Shown: piece after piece, positions 10,186 to 21,005 of the stretch
Position numbering within the stretch: position 1 is the stretch's first letter
Layout of the letters: the number at the start of each line of letters is the position of its first letter
From: Mauremys mutica
Taxonomy: Eukaryota; Chordata; Testudines; Geoemydidae
Reading direction: 5' to 3'
Length of the DNA stretch: 64,000 bases
NCBI RefSeq assembly: GCF_020497125.1
Contig: NC_059073.1
Span: 12,421,225-12,485,224 of the forward strand
Notes under the pieces: model-generated
What the model was told of the DNA's origin: nothing
What the model saw: the letters and a program-made list of their open reading frames with translations, nothing else
The model's database searches: none
Translations under genes and position numbers: made by a program

Positions 10186-10905
10186 TGGGAGCACACCCCC
10201 TACTCACAGACACCACACCAGGCCAACCCAGAAGGAGCACGTCCCCTTCCTATGGATGCCACACCAGGCAGACCAACAGAGGGAGCGCCCCTCCTCCCGC
10301 AGACACAGGACCACACCACCTGGCCCAGGATAGTGCACACCCTTCCACAAACTCTAGGAAGGGCTGGATGACCTAGGGCAGGGGTAGGCAACCTATGGCA
10401 TGCGTGCCAAAGGCGGCACACAAGCTGATTTTCAGTGGCACTCACACTGCCTGGGTCCTGGGCACCGGTCCAAGGGGCTCTGCATTTTAATTTAATTTTA
10501 AATGAAGCTTCTTAAACATTTAAAAAAATCTTATTTACTTTACATACAACAAGAGTTTAGTTATGTATTATAGACTTATAGAGACATTCTAAAAATGTTA
10601 AAATGTATCCAAAACCTTAAATTAGAGTGAATAAATGAAGACTTGGCACACCACGTCTGAAAGGTTGCCGACCCCTGACCTAGGGGGTGTGTGCGCCCAT
10701 CCAGAGACTCTGTGCCGCACCAGACAACCTCGGGGAGCACCCCCTCTTTCACAGACACTGCCCCAGGCCAGCCTACTCGAGTAGACCATGCCCCTTCAAC
10801 ACACTCTGGGCCAGACTAGCCAACCTCGCAGGGAGCACCCTCCTCAGCACCACGCTAACTGACCTAGATAAAGTGTGTCCCTCTTGAAAGCACCAGGCTG
10901 GCCAC
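10186..10905. repeat. Second minisatellite, about 47-bp units
   Basis: Excluding the inserted hAT, the sequence resolves into about nine degenerate units of 45-50 bp. Each carries GGAGCAC-CCCC, then CAGACAC, then CCAGGCCA-CC. Clear unit starts fall near 10187, 10236, 10284, 10334, 10686, 10734, 10782 and 10832. The unit differs from that of the neighbouring array. Confidence 0.75.
10379..10677. mobile_element. Non-autonomous hAT element, 299 bp, same ends as the transposase copy
   Basis: Left end CAGGGGTAGGCAACCT; complement of the right end CAGGGGTCGGCAACCTTT. Perfect 8-bp duplication ACCTAGGG at 10371-10378 and 10678-10685. The 18 bp of the right end are identical to the left end of the transposase-bearing hAT at 38386. 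The interior is AT-rich and non-coding. It is probably mobilised in trans by that family (inference). Confidence 0.85.
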
Positions 10906-11989
10906 GCAGCAAACATGCCCTTCTTGACAGCTTCCGTGCTGGGCCAGCAACCCACAGGAGTAGCAGCAGCACTGTTACCACCAACCCCAGCTGCCCCTTT
11001 CTTTCTTCCACATACACACACCCCTAAAAAGTATGGGGGTCAGCTCCTGCAGCAGGGGAAGGAAAAGACCCAAGCGTGTGGCTCAGGGCAACTATTCTTC
11101 TTTTACAAGAATACTCATATGTTGTTTCCATAGACCCCTTCTGGTCAGTATATGTATAGGGACTATTGGAAGAGTTAATGAGCTGAACTGAAGTGTCTTC
11201 AACCTAGTGATAACATCCAGCTTTATGTTTCCATTTCATTTGGTATTTGAATATCTTACCTAGTGTCTTGGATGAGGACAACTTGGCTGACACCCAATCC
11301 AGCTAACCCTGAGGTAATGTTGGCAGATTGGGGAATGTAACAGGAAGATATGGTGAGGATTATGTGTGTCTTTTTACTGAGGGTGTGTGACGTCTGAGGT
11401 CTATATTTGCAGTCAGTAGGTGTGGTTACACTCAGCATTGCTGCTAAATGGTCAGGCAGCAGCTGTGCTTGGGATGGTTTTTATTGGTTGAAAACTGGGG
11501 AGGATATCACAACCTTTTCTCTGCTGTGTAGACCCTGTTACCATTGTACCTTCTTCACCCAAACTTTAGACTATTGCAAAGTACTCTTATTCAGGCTACA
11601 CTTTAAATCCATTTGGAACTAAAGTTGGTACAGAAAGCTGTGTTTCTCAGTAGGAATGTGACACCAATGCTCCAGAATCTACACTCAGGGGAAGAAGAGT
11701 TATTTTTTGTCAAAGTCTAGACTCCAGAGAAAATAATTTAACAATAAAAAAAAGATTTCAGGGTCCATTCAAAAGTGTCTGACAGTCCAGATTTGGCCCG
11801 CAGTCTGCCTACTGACTATTCCTGACACAGTGACTGAAAAAAAATCCTGTTGTATTATTCTGATTGCATAATGGTTCAGTTTCTGTTTGGAGAGTCCTTT
11901 AGTGCTACTTGGCATGTTCCTATAGGTGTATAAAGTCGCAGTATTCTTCACTAGTGTAAGCAAATCCATTTGTTCATGTCTGGATAGCA
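10906..11989. other. No gene recognised
   Basis: Unique-looking sequence with moderate AT content. The stretch from about 11770 may be the 3' untranslated part of the minus-strand LINE that follows. ORFs are short and unsupported. Confidence 0.3.
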
Positions 11990-12400
11990 ATGACATTATA
12001 GCAGGATTTCCCGATGCCTTCATGATCCACTGCTAAATTTGACCATTCAACAGCTGACCTTCTAGTGATCTGCTGCACACCATCCATCCATCTCCTCGCT
12101 GGTCATCCCCTATTACAATAACCTTCCACTATTCCTTCCATAATAACTTTCCCAAAGTTATTTCCATTTCTATGCCTAATGTTACTGAAGTGTATACGTT
12201 TGCATCTGTTTTCCGAATCAGAGTCTTCATCTCTCCAATATTTTTAACATAAGCTTTCATCTTTTTTTCCCCCATCCTGGAGATACACAAGAGTCTTCGC
12301 TAACACCATATTTCAAAAGCATCAAGTTTCTTCTTCTCAGCAGCATTAACTTCCCATGATTCACATCCATAAATAACTACGGATGTGGAGTTTTCACCAG
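11990..12400 (-). mobile_element. RTE-like LINE fragment, end of reverse-transcriptase ORF
   Basis: On the minus strand the broken frame reads through VIYGCESWEVNAAEKKKLDAF, then a basic stretch with RRLLCISRM, a short IRK motif, IMEGIVEGYCNRG, and a closing W-MDGVQQITRRSAVEW region. This order (YGCE-W, DAFE, CLRR-L-IS, G-VEG-R-RGRP, W-DDI) is typical of the C-terminal part of RTE/BovB-like and related non-LTR polyproteins. Stops and frame changes make it dead. The clade assignment is by pattern only. Confidence 0.65.
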
Positions 12401-13789
12401 TTGCATCGTGGTACATTTCGAGCTACCACAGTTTTTCCATACTTTCTTAAGGGCGGCCATAGCTGGGCGAGTCATCCCATTAGTATAAACTACAGGATAA
12501 TTCCAAGTAACTTTACAAGTTGCAAGAAGCAGAGCCAGTTACTGAATGCATGGCACTGCTGCTCCCAGAAAGGAATGAGTCACCGACAAAGTCCACAAAC
12601 ACAACAACACAGCGGAGGAAGGATCCAAAGAATTGAACCTGCAGCCCTTATGTACACAAGTTGTCCTACTGAAGACAGTGTGACTGTTTATAAGAGTAAG
12701 GGATGCAGGGTCAGGTCCTAACTCTAAACAGCAAGGTTGTTTTCAGGTTTAGAGCCCACCACCCTCTCTCACCCCATGATTATAAAACACAGGCAGTAGG
12801 AATCTCTGTAGGAATTGGATCTGCATGCTTAACTTACAATTAATAACATCTTGTAAAGGAATTACATTTCATTACTTTATATTACATCACCTAGTCCCTC
12901 CCCTTGAAACTTATTTATTTCCATTAGGGTAGCAACTGATGAGGGACTGTATTAGATATTGTATAAAGACCACAAAGACAGACCCTATATTCCAGAGAGC
13001 TCACAATTTAGCATTTAGACAAAATGCAAAAAATGAACAAACAATTCTTGATCATTCCCTAGAATGTATTTTCTAGTGTGTTGTTCAACCTGTTTTTATA
13101 TAAAGGTTTTACTTTATTGGGAAACTATTTAAAGGTTTTTCTAGTGAAGTTTGGCCTCTCTTTCCATACACACAGAATAAGCCTATGCTTTCAGCCTGAA
13201 TGATTTATTTTAGTTTAAAGAAATCAACAAGAAAGGACAAAACTAAAGTCTCAGTGAAGAGCAGTGTTTATTTCCTCTGAAGGAGCTGCATTCCTCCATT
13301 ACACAAAATGACACCCGACACGCAGGCAGCAGTCTCTTGGAAATTGAAGGTGCAGTATTAAATACATTCACGATAGCCCCATCCACACCAGTCAGACAAA
13401 CTTTGCAACTTTTAAATAGAGCCATGTACACATAGTTTAAATCACATAAAAATCCCCATATAGATATGACCTAAATGGCTCACAGCTTTCAAGAATATGC
13501 TATACATCATCAATTCAAGGTTAAGAACCAACAAAGAACCTTTGGAATAAACAGTGTGTCAGAATTATGGGGCACTATTCTAATTGGATTTTAACTCTGG
13601 ATTAAAAAAAAAAAAAAACTAGTTCAGCAGTGCAGCTTCCTGAAAGAAGTTGGAGGAAGCCACGAGTGGTTATGTGTGGGAAACTTTTGTATATAGTAGA
13701 ACAACAAGAAGAAGGAAATGGTTGAAAACCTGGAAGTTCAAAGATCCTCTCTGCAAGGGAGTGTAGATTCATATGAGTGTATTTTAAAG
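12401..13789. other. No gene recognised
   Basis: AT-rich stretch with a poly-A run near 13605. No domain or repeat was identified. Confidence 0.35.
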
Positions 13790-13797
13790 CCATAAGG

Positions 13798-14582
13798 CAG
13801 GGGTGGCCAAACTGTGGCTCCAGAGCCAAGGCCGGCTCCAGACCGCAGCGCGCCAAGCGCACGCTTGGGGCGGCGTCCCAGCGGGAGGGCGGCAGACGGC
13901 TCCGGCGGACCTCCCACAGGCATGCCTGCGGAAGGTCCGCTGGGACCGCGGCTCTGGTAGACCTCCCGCAGACGTGCCTGCGGCGGGGCCGCTAGTCCTG
14001 CGGCTCCGGTGGAGCAACCGCAGGCATGCCTGCGGGAGGTTCACCGGAGCCGCGGGGCCAGCGGACCCTCCACAGGCACATCTGCGGGAGGTCCACCGGA
14101 ACAGCGCCCCCAGCGACTGCTTGAGCGCCCCCCGTGGCATGCCGCCCTGCTTGGGGCGGCAGAAATCCTAGAGCCGCCCCTGTCCAGAACCACATACGGC
14201 TCTTCAGAAGTTAATATGCGGCTCCTTGTATAGGCACTGACTCCTGGGCTGGAGCTATAGGCGCCAACTTTCCAATGTGCCGGGGGGATGGTCACTGCTC
14301 AATCCCTGACTCTGCCACAGGCCCCGCCCCCTCCCCATAGCCTGCTGTGTCCTCACTCCTCCTCCCTCCCCCCCCAGAGCCTCCTGCATGCCACAAAACA
14401 GCTGATTGGGAGATGCAGGGAGGGAGTGGGAGGCGCTGATTGGCAGGGCTGCTGGTGGGTGAGAGATGCTGCGAGCAGGTGTGGGGAGCTGCTGTGGGGG
14501 CTGCTGACGTATTACTGTGGCTCTTTGGCAATGGACATTGGTAAATTCTGGCTCCTTCTCAGACTCAGTTTGGTCACCCCTG
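13798..14582. mobile_element. Non-autonomous hAT element with a second hAT inside it
   Basis: Left end CAGGGGTGGCCAAACTGTGG; complement of the right end CAGGGGTGACCAAAC. Perfect 8-bp duplication CCATAAGG at 13790-13797 and 14583-14590. A related copy lies at 34952-35334 and aligns along most of its length, allowing the inserted 356 bp to be defined exactly. Its left subterminal block GTGGCTCC-GAGCCAC-AT-CGGCTCTTC matches the right end of the transposase-bearing hAT at 38386-41144. Confidence 0.85.
13827..14182. mobile_element. Nested hAT element built of palindromic GC modules, 356 bp
   Basis: Ends: CAAGGCCGGCTCCAG, with right-end complement CAGGGGCGGCTCTAG. The 8-bp duplication is TCCAGAGC (13819-13826) and TCCAGAAC (14183-14190), one mismatch, inside the host hAT. 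The interior repeats a near-perfect palindrome of the type CTCCCGCAGGCATGCC-TGCGGGAGG with variants, alternating with GGACCGCGGCTCC-type blocks at about 60-65 bp spacing. No coding capacity. Confidence 0.85.
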
Positions 14583-14603
14583 CCATAAGGGATAATTATG
14601 ATT

Positions 14604-15530
14604 GTCACGCTGGCTGGAGAAGCTCACAAGCTACAATACCAACCTCAGGATGTACTGTTAAGAAGCTGGGCACAAACCCCAAACTGGCTGTAAGTTCTAT
14701 AATTAGATTACACCAACTAAGTAATGTGTGTAAATTCCTCAGGCACTATATAGCCTTAATCTGGAGTCACAGACAGTCCCCTTGAGCATTCTGATCTATC
14801 TTGCCACCCAGGCAAGCTTGGCTCTGTGATAGATGGTCCCTTTACACCGAAGATCACAAAATATTCAGGTTACTCCCAGTCTCAAAGAACCAGTCACTTA
14901 CCCCAGGTCAATTTGCACCTTAAATCTCACACCAAAGACAATGCTTGTAGCCAATTCTGTAATAAACCAACTAAAGGTTTATTAAGTAGGAAAAAGAAAT
15001 AAGTCATTTACAAAGTTAAAACAGATGAACATACACACACAAAAGCAATTTTAGTTATTAGATCATGATAGAGCTCCTGAAATATGCCAGCTTTGTACAT
15101 CCATTAGGTCAAACCCTGGTTAGTCGTGGGGACTCTTGCTTATGTTTAGGAATTTCTGTCATTTAGAGTCCAAACATCATAAAAAGACCACAATTCCTTC
15201 TGGTCAGCGATTTTTATCGCCACCTCCCTAGAGTCCAAGCTGATGGGACAAGTGCTTCTGCACATAACCTCTCCGTGGGTGGGTAGGGGGACCAATCAAC
15301 AAAGTCTTTGTTCTACAATGGTCCATTTGGATCAAGCAGTCCTTCTGAAGGATAGGATATAACACCTTCTGTAGGGATCCAGCACTTTGCATTAGGTGAG
15401 GTTTTTTCCGTTTGGAGAATTAGAGTTTCAGAATAAACAATGTACAGTTATAAAGCCAACACTTTACAGTATGGGATACAAATAGTATAAGCAGAACTAC
15501 TACATGTGGCATCCTACAAGCATTCCATAA
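14604..15530. repeat. Possible LTR-like repeat
   Basis: The stretch shares the words ACTAAAGGTTTATTA and AGAAATAAG-type A-rich runs with the solo LTR at 17404-18472 (at 17778). Ends could not be fixed, although TGTCACG at 14603 is a candidate left end. It is followed immediately by the CR1 tail at 15531. Confidence 0.35.
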
Positions 15531-16274
15531 AGTCATAAGAACATAAGAACGGCCGTACCAGGTCAGACCAAAGGTCCATCTAGCCCAGTATCTGTCTACC
15601 GACAGTGGCCAATGCCAGGTGCCCCAGAGGGAGTGAACCTAACAGGCAATGATCAAGTGATCACTCTCCTGCCATCCATCTCCATCCTCTGACAAACAGA
15701 GGCTAGGGACACCATTCCTTACCCAGCCTGGCTAATAGCCATTTATGGACTTAACTGGATAAATTCATGGAGGTTCTCTTTTAAACGCTGTTATAGTCCT
15801 AGCCTTCACAACCTCCTCAGGTAAGGTGTTCCACAAGTTGACTGTGCTCTGTGTGAAGAAGAACTTCCTTTTATTTGTGTTAAACCTGCTGCCTATTAAT
15901 TTCATTTGATGACCCCTAGTTCTTGTATTATGGGAATAAGTAAATAACTTTTCCTTATCCACTTTCTCAACATCACTCATGATTTTATATACCTCTATCA
16001 TGTGCCCCCTTAGTCTCCTCTTTTCCAAGCTGAAGAGTCCTAGCCTCTTTAATCTCTCCTCATATGGGACCCTCTCCAAACCCCTAATCATTTTAGTTGC
16101 CCTTTTCTGAACCTTTTCTAGTGCCAGTATATCTTTTTTGAGGTGAGGAGACCACATCTGTACACAGTATTTGAGATGTGGGCGTACCATGCATTTATAT
16201 AAGGGCAATAATATATTCTCAGTCTTATTCTCTATTCCCCCCCCTTCTTTTTTAAACACTGAACACATTCTTAT
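15531..16274 (-). mobile_element. CR1 LINE fragment with ORF2 C-terminus and 3' tail
   Basis: A minus-strand open frame of 167 codons (16268-15765) contains the reverse-transcriptase thumb and C-terminus: [44 protein letters not shown] and [18 protein letters not shown] motifs. The 3' tail ends GTTCTTATGTTCTTATGAC at 15531. It is 5'-truncated; the catalytic fingers and palm are absent. Confidence 0.92.
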
Positions 16275-16494
16275 AAAACTAATATCTATTTTAACTATAC
16301 TAAACCACAGGTAAGCCAGCCTGCTTTTCAGCTATGCATTTGTTAATGATCAGTGAGGCCTTTGCAATAGCTGGCATCTGGTCTGCCAGCATTTCAGTGG
16401 TAATCTGACCTCCTACATAACAGAGTCTATGGGAATTGCAAAGTGATTCCTGCCTCAGCCCCATAGCTTCTTGTTGAGCTAAAGCATATTTTTT

Positions 16495-17210
16495 AGAAAG
16501 AATCTATATTTAAAGACTTCAAGTGTTGGAGAATTCATCCCTTCCCTTGGTAATCTGTTCCAGTAATGATTAATTACTGCCACTGTTAAAAAGTACACCT
16601 CACTTCTAGTCTGAACTTGTCTAGTTTCAGCTACCAGCAACTTGATTTTGTTATGCCTTTGTCTGCGAGATTAAAGAGCCCTCTATTATACAAAATCTTA
16701 TCATCCTCACATAGATACGTGTAGACCATAATCAAGTCACTTATCCTATTTAACTGATCAAAGAGAAGATGGATAAAATAACCAGACTGAGCTTTTTAAA
16801 TCTGTCACTATAAGGTGTTTTTTTCTAGAGCTCAGATTCTTGTAGCTCTTTTCTGTACCCTTTCCAATTTTTCAAGTATGTGTAATGGGCAATGGGGGTA
16901 CTGAGGTGATATAACTAATACACTCCCTTATTCCTGCATTTCAGCCTGCTTTTCTGCTGAAGCACAGACCAGAGCTCAGTCTTTTCAGGGCTTGTTTAAA
17001 AGTATTACACAGAATAAAACTGCTGATGCCTTAAACTCTATGTTAAACTATATTATAGACTCAGACTTTAAGGTCAGAAGGGACCATTATGATCATCTAG
17101 TCTGACCTCCTGCACAATGCAGGCCACAGAATCTCACCCACCCACTCCTGGAACAAACCCCTAACCTAACCCTAAAAGTCCTCAAATCGTGGTTTAAAGA
17201 CCTACATTTA
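16495..17210 (-). mobile_element. Older CR1 LINE fragments
   Basis: Two blocks on the minus strand. Positions 16510-16890 hold diverged ORF2 C-terminal sequence (AAATTGGAAAGGGTACAGAA, AAGAGCTACAAGAATC). Positions 17055-17210 hold a 3' tail with GGAGGTCAGACTAGATGATC and GGTCCCTTCTGACC. They may be one old copy with an intervening insertion or two copies; both are too diverged to code. Confidence 0.75.
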
Positions 17211-17403
17211 ATACATAAAAATCTGCAGTTAGATTAAGAAAGTTTTCATAAATATTTTAAAACAACTATTATGCAGCAACTGCTGGTGTTCTTACATAGA
17301 CGTCTCCATTTTGTTGCCATTACATACGTTTCAGTGCAAGATATACGTAAAGCCCTTTCTTTTCGGTGTTTGTTTTGGTTAAAATTTCCCATAAATGTAT
17401 CAG

Positions 17404-18472
17404 TGTGACCCAGGGTGCCTAGGGCAGCCCTCATTGGAAATGCCAAGGTCAGGGCAGACTGCAACAGGGAGAGCAGATACTCTCAAGACTGGTGGGTAAT
17501 ACTGAAATTAAACTTCCCAACCAGTCACAAACTATGTTTCTGGTCCCCCACACTGGTTATTAAGAAGCAAAAAAGAAAATCACAGGGCCCCCTTTATTGC
17601 ATTCCAGTTCTGGCTCCCAATCAACACCTAGGTCCAGTTCAGTGAGAAGTTATTTTAAAAAACTTTGCTCCCATATACAAAAGGTTCTTCTGGCCCCAAA
17701 GGCTCAGCCACATTAACAGCTCAGTATAGGTTTGGATCTTACCCAAAAGCTGCCAGCCAATCCTTTAATGTCTAAAACTAAAGGTTTATTATAAAGAAAA
17801 AAGAAAGAACAAGAAGAGAGTTGTTAAATGGTAAATTACTCAGATACATACAAAGATTCAAAGTCCACGTATCAGGTTCTTAGCCATATGTGTGAGTTTG
17901 CTGGCTTGAAAGTCCCTCTGGAATTCAGAGCTTCATTTGTAGAAAGGTTACTCCAGAGGTAAGAAGCAGGAATGAAGACAAGAAGCAGGAATGAAGATAA
18001 AATGGAGAAGATGCAGCTGCCTTTTAGTCTTTTGCCATGCAACATGTATTTCCTTTGTTCCAAACACAAGCTGCCCAGCACATAGCCTGGAAGCCTTAGC
18101 GTTTTGTCCAGGCATGCCCCTGCATGCCTTGCTGAATCACAAGGTGTATCATCCCTTGCCTTTTCTCAATGGGTCAGTTGTATAGCTGATGTCCCTTGAT
18201 GAGCCATCAAGCAGGCTAGGAAGTGCAATGCCAATCTGTCTGGAGGTGTCACCCAGATATTCAGCACAAGTTTGGAACTACAAATATACCATACATATAA
18301 AAACTTACCATACACGGGTGATACAAACACACAAACAAGATGATCATACTTGGCAAATTATAACATTTTTGCAGATACCTTACATGGCATATCTGGCACA
18401 ACTCATTGTAATTTCACAATATTGGTATTCATAATATCCTAAAGCGTCCCCCAGATTCCATACAGCGTCACA
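17404..18472. mobile_element. Solo LTR, about 1.07 kb
   Basis: Starts TGTGACCCAGGGTGCC and ends CCATACAGCGTCACA, so the termini form a perfect 6-bp inverted repeat TGTGAC/GTCACA of the TG...CA type. Internally it has a long A-rich run (17781-17815) after ACTAAAGGTTTATTA. The end AGCGTCACA is shared with the LTR at 53541-54642. No internal region or second LTR is adjacent. A target duplication is not clear. Confidence 0.6.
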
Positions 18473-18851
18473 AGCAGCCTTTATTAAAAAAAAAAAGAGT
18501 GAAAAATGGGTAAAAAACTCATTGGGACCAGGAGGTGAGGTGCCCAGTACCCACAGGGGCCAGCAGGTGGGGAGGTGAGGGGTGCCAGTACTCACGGGCG
18601 CCAGTGGCCAGGGAAGTGGTGATGGTAGCCTTCCACTTCATGCAGGCCTATCATTGTAGCAGCTGGGTGATCTTGGCTGCAGAACTTGGCTCCCCAACCC
18701 ATCTCACTCCTCCCCGGTAGTGCAGCAGCGGGAGCAGGGGTGGGGTGAGTGCCCGGTACTCCTGGGGGGGCAGGAAAGACGTGGAGGGAGTCCTCAGCTC
18801 CCTGAGGTCCTGTCACTGCAGCAGTTGGGCACTTAGGAAGGAAGAGTCCCA
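18473..18851. other. No gene recognised
   Basis: GC-moderate sequence with repeated words such as GGTGAGG-TGCCAGTAC and CACAGGGGCCAGCAGG at 18535-18605. This looks like a small local duplication or part of an unidentified repeat that continues after the CR1 (to about 19700). Confidence 0.35.
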
Positions 18852-19584
18852 TGCACCGCTACAGGCTGGGGACTGACTGGCTAAGCAACCATTCTGCAGA
18901 AATGGACCTGGGGAATACAGAGGATGAGAAGCTGGATATGAGTCAGCAGTGTGTCCTCGTTGCCAAGAAGGCCAATGGCATATTGGGCTGTATTAGTAGG
19001 AGCATTGCCAACAGATCGAGGAAAGTGATTATTCCCCTCTATTTGGCACTGGTGAGGCCATATCTGGAGTATTGCATCCTACTTTGGTCCCCCCCCACCC
19101 CAATACAGAAGGGATGTGGACAAATTGGAGAGAGTCCAGCAGAGGTCAACGAAAATGATAAGGGGGCTGGGGCACATGACTTACGAGGAAAGGCTGAGGG
19201 AACTGGTGTTATTTAGTCTGTAGAAGAGAAGAGTGAGGGGGGGGATTTGATAGCAGCCTTCAACTACCTGAAGGGGGGTTCCAAAGAGGATAGATCCAGG
19301 CTGTTCTCAGTGGTGGCAGATGACAGAACAAGGAGCAATGGTCTCAAGTTGCAGTGGGGGAGGTCTAGTTGGATATTAGGAAACACTATTTCACTAGGAG
19401 GGTGGTGAAGCACTGGAATGGGTTACCTAGAGAGGCAGTGGAATCTCCATCCTTAGAGGTTTTTTAAGCCGGGCTTGACAAAGCCCTGGCTGGGATGATT
19501 TAGTTGGGGTTGGTCCTGCTCTGAGCAGGGGGTTGGACTAGATGACCTCCTGAAGTCTCTTCCAACTCTAATATTCTATTATTC
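18852..19584 (+). mobile_element. CR1 LINE 3' fragment
   Basis: The plus-strand frame contains KLDMSQQCVLVAKKANGILG, IPLYLALVRPYLEYCILLW and a frameshift in the CCCCCCACCCC run near 19092. The rest of the ORF2 C-terminus and the tail TTGGACTAGATGACCTCCTG then TCTTCCAACTC follow. 5'-truncated and dead. Confidence 0.92.
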
Positions 19585-20378
19585 TCAGCTGCCAAAACCC
19601 AGCTCCCCAGCGCAGCCAGCAGTTACCTGGTGCAGGTGTGCTGTGCCACCCGGCAGGGACTCTGCAGGGTGGGAGACCCTTCAGAAGGCAACCACCATCT
19701 ATCCTTCCAGAGCAGGATGACGGGTCTGGGAAGTTACAAAATTCAGGTTAAAAAACAAATCAGTAAAACCTGAATAATGGGTTTTTCAAAACTTGGGCAT
19801 TTTTCAGGAAAATTCAATAAAAACTGAAAACAAAGGGCCTGGATATACATTAGTACACACATACTTGTTATATCCTTGGGGCAGCCGGTGTAGGAAGCAA
19901 TCACTTGAGGCCAGAGAGCAGGCAGCTAACCAAAACCTCCATTTTATTTACAGATATACAGAGAGCTCACTCAGCCGGTTGAAACCGGCTGAGCTATCCC
20001 TTAATAGTCTAACTCAGTTGCCATAGTAACAAAACCCATGACAACCAAATACACAACAATACTCCCCTCCAATCTTTTCACACAGGCACACATTCTCCTC
20101 CATTTTTTCCACAGAGAGGAGTTCTGTCTGCAGCATGGCACCAAGAAGCCAGAGGAGAACAGCAGCTTCACAATTCTCCTCCAAACGCCTCATAATGTCC
20201 TCAGCAAAAGCAATCCAAAGATACAGCCAGTCAGCAGTAATTCCAGTCCCAGAGTCAATAATTGGCATCTCCTCAGCTTCCAGCAAAATAGGGAGTTTGT
20301 AACCTAGATCCAAAGTGGCACAGGCTCTGGGATGCAGATCTCACAGCAAACATATCTTAGTCCTGCATTGTTCAGCCA
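19585..20378. other. No gene recognised
   Basis: Mixed sequence with short ORFs on both strands and no recognised domain. The part 19900-20378 may be LTR-like (purine-rich runs, ACTCCCCTCC near 20060), continuing at 22755 beyond the MITE. Confidence 0.3.
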
Positions 20379-20456
20379 CTCAGGCCTGATCTCCACTAAA
20401 AAGTTAGGTTAAACCAGCTATGTTGCTCAGAGGTATGAAAAGTCCACTGACCTAAC

Positions 20457-20904
20457 CAGGGCCGTCCTTACCCATACGCAAAGTATGAAGCTGCGTATGG
20501 CACCAGGAAATTTAGGGCACAAAGTTTCCTGGTGCCCTACACAGCTGCATGCTGCTCCAGCCCCTGCCCTCCCTCTTCCCCAGCCCCGCACCTGCTCCGC
20601 CTCTTTTCACCCCTGCTTCACCCAAGCCCCGCCTGCACTCCACCCCTTCTCCAAAGTTCCCACCCCTGCTCCGTCCCACCCTTTCCCCGCCCCAGCCCCG
20701 CCTCTTCCCACCCCTAAGGACTGCAGCAGGGCTGGGCCTGCACTCACTGGCGGCGCGAAGTGCAGCGGCCCAGCCCCAGCCACGCCACCGGTGAGTGTTG
20801 GGGGGTGGTTCTCCCCATCCCCCAAGCCAGCCCCCCCCAGAGGCCTGGGGCCCCACCCCACAGGGGGGCTGCATAGGGCCCTAGAATAGCTAGAGATGGT
20901 CCTA
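20457..20904. mobile_element. Non-autonomous hAT-like element, 448 bp
   Basis: Left end CAGGGCCGTCCTTAC; the right end is only a partial inverse (TAGGACCATCTCT). Flanks GACCTAAC (20449-20456) and GAGGTAAC (20905-20912) agree at 6 of 8 positions. The interior begins with a hairpin around CCAGGAAATTTAGGG / TTTCCTGGTG and continues C-rich with repeated CCCAGCCCCGC-type words. Open frames on both strands are composition artefacts. Confidence 0.55.
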
Positions 20905-21005
20905 GAGGTAACCTCCCCCGGTTTAGACAGTGCTAGGTTGACAGAAGAATTCTAGTGTCAACCTAGCTACCACCTCTTCAGGAAGCAGATTACCTATGCC
21001 AACAT

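Noticed and set aside
13784..14195. Arginine/alanine-rich ORFs with RHACGRS-type repeats
   Set aside because: They translate the palindromic modules of the nested hAT and appear on both strands.
20485..20889. Proline-rich ORF of 134 codons
   Set aside because: Lies wholly inside a non-autonomous hAT-like element with open frames on both strands due to C-rich composition.
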